The notes under the pieces were generated by a model. It saw only the letters and a program-made list of their open reading frames with translations, did not search any database and was not told the origin of the DNA. DNA of 64,000 nucleotides from Bacillota bacterium (GTDB lineage: Bacteria; Bacillota; Sulfobacillia; Fermentithermobacillales; Fermentithermobacillaceae): contig DUVI01000029.1 of the NCBI GenBank assembly GCA_012841065.1, forward strand, positions 20,394-84,393, read 5' to 3'. A program made the position numbers and the translations under genes. Position 1 is the first letter of the stretch; each line of letters starts with the position of its first letter. This document shows positions 58,592 to 64,000 of the stretch, piece by piece.

Positions 58592-60295
58592 ATGAGGAAC
58601 ATTAAGGAAATGAACGGCACGCAAATTGGGTTTATCGGAGCAGGCAACATGGCCACAGCCATTATCAAGGGCCTTACTTCATGCACAAATGCGCCAGGTC
58701 CCAAAATGACGGTGATAAACAAGAACAACCGCAACCGGATTTCATACCTTTGCGGCACATACGGCGTTACAGCCGCCAAGAACTTCGAGGAACTGATGAC
58801 GGTATCAAACATAATCATACTTGCCGTAAAGCCTGACCAGACACCGGAAGTGCTGGAGGCTATATCAGGTCTGGTAACCGAAGATCACCTGATAATTTCA
58901 GTTGTAGCAGGTATCACCATAAACGCCGTTGAAAACTGCTTGAATCAGAAAGCCCCGGTAGTACGGGCTATGCCCAATACCCCCGCCCAGGTCGGCGAAG
59001 GGGTATCTGTGCTCTGCGGAAGTCACCGGGCGACCGATGAACATAAGGCGCAGGCGGAAGCTGTGTTCTCTTCTGTGGGGAAAGTTTTCTGGATGGACGA
59101 GATCTATATGGATGCAGTCACGGCATTGTCAGGCAGCGGTCCTGCGTACTTCTACCGTTTGGCGCAGGAGATGACCGAGGTAGCCGTTGAAATGGGGCTG
59201 GAAAGGCAACTGTCTGAGAAACTGGCCCGTCAGACCCTGATAGGAGCAGGTTACCTACTGAAGTGCACTGACTTGACGCTCAAACAACTCATTGACCAAG
59301 TTGCTTCCCCTAACGGCACCACTGAAGCAGCGCTCAGGGTGTTTGAATCAAACGGACTCGGCCTCTTGGTGGAAGAAGCAATGGGCAAAGCGCTCCGCCG
59401 GTCAGAGGAGATTTCTGCAGCATACTCAGAATCTGAAACCACAAAGCGTACTGCCATCACCAGGGCCATAAGAGTGATAATCAAGATCGGTTCGTCAACT
59501 GTCACCGACGAAAACGGGATGTTCAACGAAAAATTGCTCAGAGGTATCGTCGAACAAGTATCGTCCCTCATGGCAGAAGGCCGGGAAGTGGTAATCGTCT
59601 CGTCGGGAGCCATGGCGGCAGGCAGGGGCCGGATAGGCAAGGAAAAAGGTTTTTCCATTACCGAAAAGCAGGTGCTGGCTGCGGTAGGCCAAGGGCTCCT
59701 CATGAGAAGCTATGAAACCCTGTTTGAAGAGTACGGGCTCACTGTGGGGCAGGTGCTGCTAACCAGGGATGACTTGGGAAGCCTCAAACGTTCAGCTCTT
59801 TGCAAAGACACCCTGGAAGTCATGCTTGGAAGGGGGATCATCCCCATTATCAACGAAAACGACACCGTGGCTGTAGAAGAAATACGGTTTGGCGATAACG
59901 ATACCTTGTCAGCAAGGGTCGCCGTATTGATTAACGCCGACTTGCTCATCATGCTTACAGATACAGACGGGTTTTACGACAAAAACCCCCGCATCCACCC
60001 TGACGCCCGGCTCATCACTACAATCAGGAATATTGACGGCAATATCCTGGCTATGGCAAAAGGAACCCACAATGCAGACGTAGCTACCGGAGGGATGATA
60101 ACCAAGGTGTGGGCTGCCAACATGGCACTGGAACACGGGATCCCGACGGTAATAGCCAACGGAAGCAGGCCCGGCGTACTCAAATCGATCCTTGAAGGCA
60201 AGTTGATAGGCACCTTGTTCGTAGAAGACAAAGCATTTCAGGGGCACAAACCCGAAAACGCAGCAGCAGGAGGAGAAATACATGACAGTGATTGA
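58592..60295 (+). CDS. Fused pyrroline-5-carboxylate reductase (ProC) - glutamate 5-kinase (ProB)
   Basis: ProC half: IGFIGAGNMATAIIKG...VRAMPNTPAQVGEGVSVLC...ALSGSGPAYFYRL...QVASPNGTTEAALRVFE. ProB half: IRVIIKIGSSTVTDENG...REVVIVSSGAMAAGRGRIG...IPIINENDTVAVEEIRFGDNDTLSARVAVLINADLLIMLTDTDGFYDKNP...GTGGM-type site (VATGGMITKV). Start is 58592 or 58610; the track start at 58487 lies inside the T-box. Confidence 0.93.
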   Translation: MRNIKEMNGTQIGFIGAGNMATAIIKGLTSCTNAPGPKMTVINKNNRNRISYLCGTYGVTAAKNFEELMTVSNIIILAVKPDQTPEVLEAISGLVTEDHLIISVVAGITINAVENCLNQKAPVVRAMPNTPAQVGEGVSVLCGSHRATDEHKAQAEAVFSSVGKVFWMDEIYMDAVTALSGSGPAYFYRLAQEMTEVAVEMGLERQLSEKLARQTLIGAGYLLKCTDLTLKQLIDQVASPNGTTEAALRVFESNGLGLLVEEAMGKALRRSEEISAAYSESETTKRTAITRAIRVIIKIGSSTVTDENGMFNEKLLRGIVEQVSSLMAEGREVVIVSSGAMAAGRGRIGKEKGFSITEKQVLAAVGQGLLMRSYETLFEEYGLTVGQVLLTRDDLGSLKRSALCKDTLEVMLGRGIIPIINENDTVAVEEIRFGDNDTLSARVAVLINADLLIMLTDTDGFYDKNPRIHPDARLITTIRNIDGNILAMAKGTHNADVATGGMITKVWAANMALEHGIPTVIANGSRPGVLKSILEGKLIGTLFVEDKAFQGHKPENAAAGGEIHDSD

Positions 60296-61523
60296 CAAGG
60301 CAAAACTCGCCAAGCAGGCATCGAATCTACTGGCAGCTATGAGCCCGGAGGCGAGAGCCAGGGGTTTGATGTACATGGCCGATGAGCTGGAAGCAGGACA
60401 GTCTCAGATATTAGAAGCTAATCAGGAGGACCTGGATGCTGCCGACAAGGCAGGCATTACCGGAGCTATGCGTAAGCGGCTTGCCCTCTCAGAAGATAAG
60501 ATCGGCCGGATGGCACAAGCTCTCAGGCAGATAGCCCTGCTTCAAGATAACCTGGGCAAGACGATCCAGATGATCACCCGCCCAAACGGACTGACCATCA
60601 AGAAGGTAAGAGTGCCGTTCGGGGTGATAGGCATCATTTATGAATCCAGGCCCAACGTTACCGCAGACGCTGCAGGGCTTTGCATCAAATCCGGCAACGC
60701 GGTGATCCTCCGTGGAGGCAAGGAAGCGCTCAGAAGCAATACTGCCATTACCGACAGGCTGCGGTCAGGACTGGACAAAGCCGGAATCACCCCTGAATGT
60801 ATTCAGTACGTAGACAATCCGGACCGCTCAGAGGTACACACCATGATGAACCTAAGGGGATTAATCGACCTCCTCATCCCCAGAGGCGGCCCCGGTTTGA
60901 TCAAGGCCACCATAGAAAATGCAAGCATACCCGTTATTGAGACAGGCGTGGGCAATTGCCACACGTACGTAGACGCCGCAGCTGACCTGGAGATGGCTCA
61001 TTCGATTGCGGTGAACGCCAAACTAAGCAATCCCGCAGTGTGCAATGCCATGGAAACCTTATTGGTCCACGAGAGTATAGCAGACAAGTTCCTGCCCAAA
61101 TTAGCCCGGGACCTGGCTGCCCAAGGCGTAGAGCTCAGGGGCTGCCCGAAAAGCCGGGAGATCGTCGCTTTTCTGGAACCGGCCATGGAAGAAGACTGGC
61201 ATACAGAATACCTGGACCTAGTGCTCGCCATAAAGATTGTGTCCGGGGTCGATGAAGCTATAGAGCACATTTCAACATACGGAACCGCCCATTCGGAAGC
61301 GATAGTCACCGAAAATCCTGACGCGGCCGCTAAGTTCACCCGGTCGGTAGATGCAGCTACGGTTTATGTAAACGCCAGCACGCGCTTTACCGACGGCGGC
61401 GAATTCGGCTCTGGTGCTGAAATGGGTATCTCAACCCAAAAACTCCACGCCAGAGGCCCCATGGGCATCAATGAACTGATGACGTACAAGTACGTGGTAG
61501 AAGGTACAGGGCAAGTCCGATAA
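60282..61523 (+). CDS. proA: Gamma-glutamyl phosphate reductase
   Basis: VRVPFGVIGIIYESRPNVTADAAGLCIKSGNAVILRGGKEA; LIDLLIPRGGPGLI; TRFTDGGEFGSGAEMGISTQKLHARGPMG. Confidence 0.97.
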   Translation: MTVIDKAKLAKQASNLLAAMSPEARARGLMYMADELEAGQSQILEANQEDLDAADKAGITGAMRKRLALSEDKIGRMAQALRQIALLQDNLGKTIQMITRPNGLTIKKVRVPFGVIGIIYESRPNVTADAAGLCIKSGNAVILRGGKEALRSNTAITDRLRSGLDKAGITPECIQYVDNPDRSEVHTMMNLRGLIDLLIPRGGPGLIKATIENASIPVIETGVGNCHTYVDAAADLEMAHSIAVNAKLSNPAVCNAMETLLVHESIADKFLPKLARDLAAQGVELRGCPKSREIVAFLEPAMEEDWHTEYLDLVLAIKIVSGVDEAIEHISTYGTAHSEAIVTENPDAAAKFTRSVDAATVYVNASTRFTDGGEFGSGAEMGISTQKLHARGPMGINELMTYKYVVEGTGQVR

Positions 61524-61539
61524 TTCTCCATAGAAGAAT

Positions 61540-61587
61540 GGCTGCCGCCGGCAACATGCCACGTGTTGGTTCCAGCCGGCAGCAGCC
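61540..61587. terminator. Hairpin between convergent proA and D-aminoacylase genes
   Basis: GGCTGCCGCCGGC...GCCGGCAGCAGCC, 12 of 13 paired, loop about 22 nt; no clear T-run. Confidence 0.5.
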
Positions 61588-61684
61588 ACCTCTGTGCACA
61601 CCTTGCCTACAACGCTCCATCAAAGCCTTGCCGGTAGCCTGTCAGCCGGAATGGTCGCGTTCCAGGGCACCGATGGCTTCACTC

Positions 61685-63274
61685 CTAGCGTTTCCTCAAG
61701 ACCTTACCTGGCCTGAGGCCTGTACACTCACCCTCCCAGATTACAGGCCAGCCGTTGACGAACACCCCGAAAATCCCCGAAGGGAACTGCCAGGGCTTTT
61801 GGTATGTGCTGTTATCGATAACCGTATCGCTGTGGAAAATCACAACATCAGCGGCAAGTCCTGCTTTTAGCACGCCCCTGTCGCGGATATGCATCTTAGA
61901 AGCAGGCAAAGAAGTCATCTTCCTGATTGCCTCTTCCATGGTCAGTACTTGCTTCTCTCTGACATATCGGCCGAGCACCCTGGGATAGGTGCCAATGCTT
62001 CTGGGATGGATATTCCCTCTCGCCTCTGTTGCCACGTGACCGTCGGTCACAAAGCATACCCTGGGATGCTTCATGGCCGCTGTGAGGTCGTCTTCGCTCA
62101 TTGAATGCCTGATTATGGATACGCTCATCTTGTTGCTGGCCAGGATGTCCAGGGCTTCCTCCTGAGGCGGTTTTCCGGACTTGCGTGCAATCTCGTCCAT
62201 ATTAAGTCCTTCCATCCACTTGTCTGCGGGGTTTTCTACCGAAGTAACAACGATCTTATCCCATCCCCCCTGCTTTTCAGTGCGGGCATGGGACTCGGCA
62301 GCTATCCGCTCACGCACAGGGCTGCCCTCTAACAGCAAGTCTACTGCTGCAGCTTTGCCCTCTCCCAACACCCAGTCAGGCAACACAATGGCAAGTTCAG
62401 TGCTGGAAGCCAGGTATGGATATACATCGGCGGAAATGTCTATGCCCCGGGCATTCGCCTCATCAAGCATCTCCAAAACCTTGGGAAGTTTGCCCCAGTT
62501 GTCTTCCCCTACTGCTTTGAGGTGGGATATCTCAAACCTCACACCGGTCTTTTCAGCGACTTCCATTGCTTCCTGGACTGCTTCAAAAAGCGCAGGGCCT
62601 TCGTTGCGCATGTGCATCGAATGGATGCCGTTAGCTTCTGCTACAGGTATTGATACGGTTGCCAGCTCATCCACATCTGCGAACCTGCCCGGTACATATT
62701 CAAGCCCGCTTGACACGCCAAACGCGCCTGCCTGCATCTGCCCTCGGGATATCTCGAGCATCTTGTGTTTTTCCTCAGGTGTGGGTTTCCTGCCTGAGTT
62801 TCCGAGCACTTGCACCCTTACATCGCCATGGCCAAACAACATGGCAAGGTTGACTGCAGGCTTCACTTGCTCCACTGCACGTAGAAACCCGTCAAAATCG
62901 TCCCAACTCACTCCAAGTTCCAGATACTTATCCCGGTTTGTGTGCTTCTCCGAAGACGTTCCACCGGCGCTGCCTCCACAATTGCCTCCCACAGAAGTTG
63001 TAATCCCTTGCTTTATGAGACATTCGGCCTCGGGATGAAAGATTATACCCCCGTCTGAGTGGCTGTGGATATCTATGAACCCCGGTGAAGCGCAAAGCCC
63101 TGTGCAATCGTACTTGACTGTCTCAGCCGGGACAGCTAAACTGTCTATCCGTCCGGCTGCGACAATCTCGCCGTTGCATATCAAAATATCGCCTGATATG
63201 GGTGGAGCGCCTGTACCGTCATAGATTGTCAGGTCTTCTAGGAGGAAACAGTTTGCTGCCTTGACTTGTTTCAT
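61685..63274 (-). CDS. D-aminoacylase / N-acyl-D-amino-acid amidohydrolase family protein
   Basis: LLEDLTIYDGTGAPPISGDILI; APGFIDIHSHSDGG; EISHLKAVGEDNWGK; DISADVYPYLASST; CFVTDGH; LKAGLAADVVIF. Confidence 0.9.
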   Translation of the reverse strand: MKQVKAANCFLLEDLTIYDGTGAPPISGDILICNGEIVAAGRIDSLAVPAETVKYDCTGLCASPGFIDIHSHSDGGIIFHPEAECLIKQGITTSVGGNCGGSAGGTSSEKHTNRDKYLELGVSWDDFDGFLRAVEQVKPAVNLAMLFGHGDVRVQVLGNSGRKPTPEEKHKMLEISRGQMQAGAFGVSSGLEYVPGRFADVDELATVSIPVAEANGIHSMHMRNEGPALFEAVQEAMEVAEKTGVRFEISHLKAVGEDNWGKLPKVLEMLDEANARGIDISADVYPYLASSTELAIVLPDWVLGEGKAAAVDLLLEGSPVRERIAAESHARTEKQGGWDKIVVTSVENPADKWMEGLNMDEIARKSGKPPQEEALDILASNKMSVSIIRHSMSEDDLTAAMKHPRVCFVTDGHVATEARGNIHPRSIGTYPRVLGRYVREKQVLTMEEAIRKMTSLPASKMHIRDRGVLKAGLAADVVIFHSDTVIDNSTYQKPWQFPSGIFGVFVNGWPVIWEGECTGLRPGKVLRKR

Positions 63275-63310
63275 CAGCTAACGCCCCTTTCACCTTAGCA
63301 GGAACTGCCG

Positions 63311-63889
63311 TTACTTAATAATGCCAAGCCAGGTTCCGAAAATGTTCTGAAGGAATCCAAGGTAAGTCGCAGTGTTGGCTGCAACCGACGTAGCAAATGA
63401 CAACCCGAAGGTGACCATCATGAGATATATGCCAGTCTTGCCAATGGCTTCAGTGTTCTTCCTCGGTTTAACGGTAAAGAGGAAGTAATACGTGACGCAG
63501 AAGGTACCCACGACTATTATGATGTTGCTTACCGAATTGAGGGGGAGCATTGTAGCCGCAACCTGCGAGAAGAGCTGTCCGCTGATAGTGCTCCTGAGGA
63601 TTATGCCCGCCCCTAATCCGATGGGAAACGCCAGAGCAATCCGGCTAAGGTATTCCAGCTTCGGTATGAACTTGGTGTAAAGCAGGGCTACCAGCACTAA
63701 CGGTATAATGAGCGTCAGCCGCTTTTCCTGGAACAGCATCAATCCCTGGGACAGCCTATTGGAAATCATTGCTTCATGTGAGTTCGAGAAAGAAAAGAAG
63801 TAACGTGTTTGTGAGGTGTCTAAGTGCCCACCACAATAGCTGTGCTGCGAAGATTTCAGACTGTTAGTCGAAAGCACCTGATGTTCCAC
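63311..63889 (-). CDS. Uncharacterised polytopic membrane protein, paralog of the 54969-55589 product
   Basis: LTLIIPLVLVALLYTKFIPKLEYLSRIALAFPIGLGAGIIL...SVSNIIIVVGTFCVTYYFLFTVKPRK...YLGFLQNIFGTWLGIIK matches the 54969 ORF by eye; N-terminal about 30 aa look unlike the paralog; GTG start uncertain. Confidence 0.72.
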   Translation of the reverse strand: MEHQVLSTNSLKSSQHSYCGGHLDTSQTRYFFSFSNSHEAMISNRLSQGLMLFQEKRLTLIIPLVLVALLYTKFIPKLEYLSRIALAFPIGLGAGIILRSTISGQLFSQVAATMLPLNSVSNIIIVVGTFCVTYYFLFTVKPRKNTEAIGKTGIYLMMVTFGLSFATSVAANTATYLGFLQNIFGTWLGIIK

Positions 63890-64000
63890 GATTGTCTCCC
63901 TGTTCTATGCAATCGTCTTCTGGTATTTCCTGGCTTCATTTTCAGGTCGCTTGGTTCCTAACCGCTTGTTCCTCGCTTCTATGAACACTCAACATATGAT

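Noticed and set aside
58426-58818. Minus-strand 130-aa ORF and the track's ProCB start at 58487
   Set aside because: Both overlap the T-box leader; the ProCB start is better placed at 58592 or 58610.
62181-63038. + strand 285-aa ORF
   Set aside because: Antisense to the D-aminoacylase; Ser/Pro-rich shadow composition.
61685-63274. Candidate hutI (missing imidazolonepropionase)
   Set aside because: Sequence follows D-aminoacylase/N-acyl-D-amino-acid deacylase motifs and it is 50 kb from the hut genes.
1-64000. CRISPR arrays, prophage, IS elements, integrons
   Set aside because: No regularly spaced direct repeats, transposase/integrase motifs or phage structural genes seen on reading the window and ORF track.
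1-64000. tRNA or rRNA genes
   Set aside because: No convincing cloverleaf (GGTTCRA-type arm with acceptor pairing) or rRNA signature noticed; a tRNAscan-SE run would be decisive.

Overview
The 64 kb window is gene-dense, chromosomal-looking bacterial DNA, most likely Firmicutes/Bacillota. That assignment is inference from gene content: T-box leader, BMP/Nup-type nucleoside ABC system, YmaF, Gmad2 lipoprotein, TIGR04086. I saw no rRNA, tRNA, CRISPR array, transposase or phage module. Recognisable modules: (1) a multi-domain FMN-binding protein overlapping a NarL-type response regulator and a GAF-PAS histidine kinase; (2) a HipA/PI3K-like kinase candidate next to a PHP protein; (3) a histidine-degradation cluster, hutU-hutH-ftcD-fchA, without hutI; (4) a nucleoside salvage operon: ribokinase, nucleoside hydrolase, BMP lipoprotein, ABC ATPase, two permeases, second nucleoside hydrolase; (5) folD with a second fchA; (6) a DnaQ-like exonuclease fused to a DinG-like region that appears to have lost its ATPase motifs; (7) a tightly coupled five-gene operon: FtsX-like permease, ABC ATPase, FtsX-like permease, GlmL/MutL-like ATPase, tandem barrel-sandwich-like protein; (8) a two-gene [FeFe]-hydrogenase operon with a NuoF-GltD fusion partner; (9) a four-gene cluster of uncharacterised membrane proteins, one of which has a paralog at the right edge upstream of a D-aminoacylase; (10) a T-box leader with an apparent proline specifier preceding a ProC-ProB fusion and proA. 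The best candidates for undescribed systems are 7, 9 and 6, with the ProC-ProB fusion also notable. All family calls come from reading motifs by eye; no searches were run.
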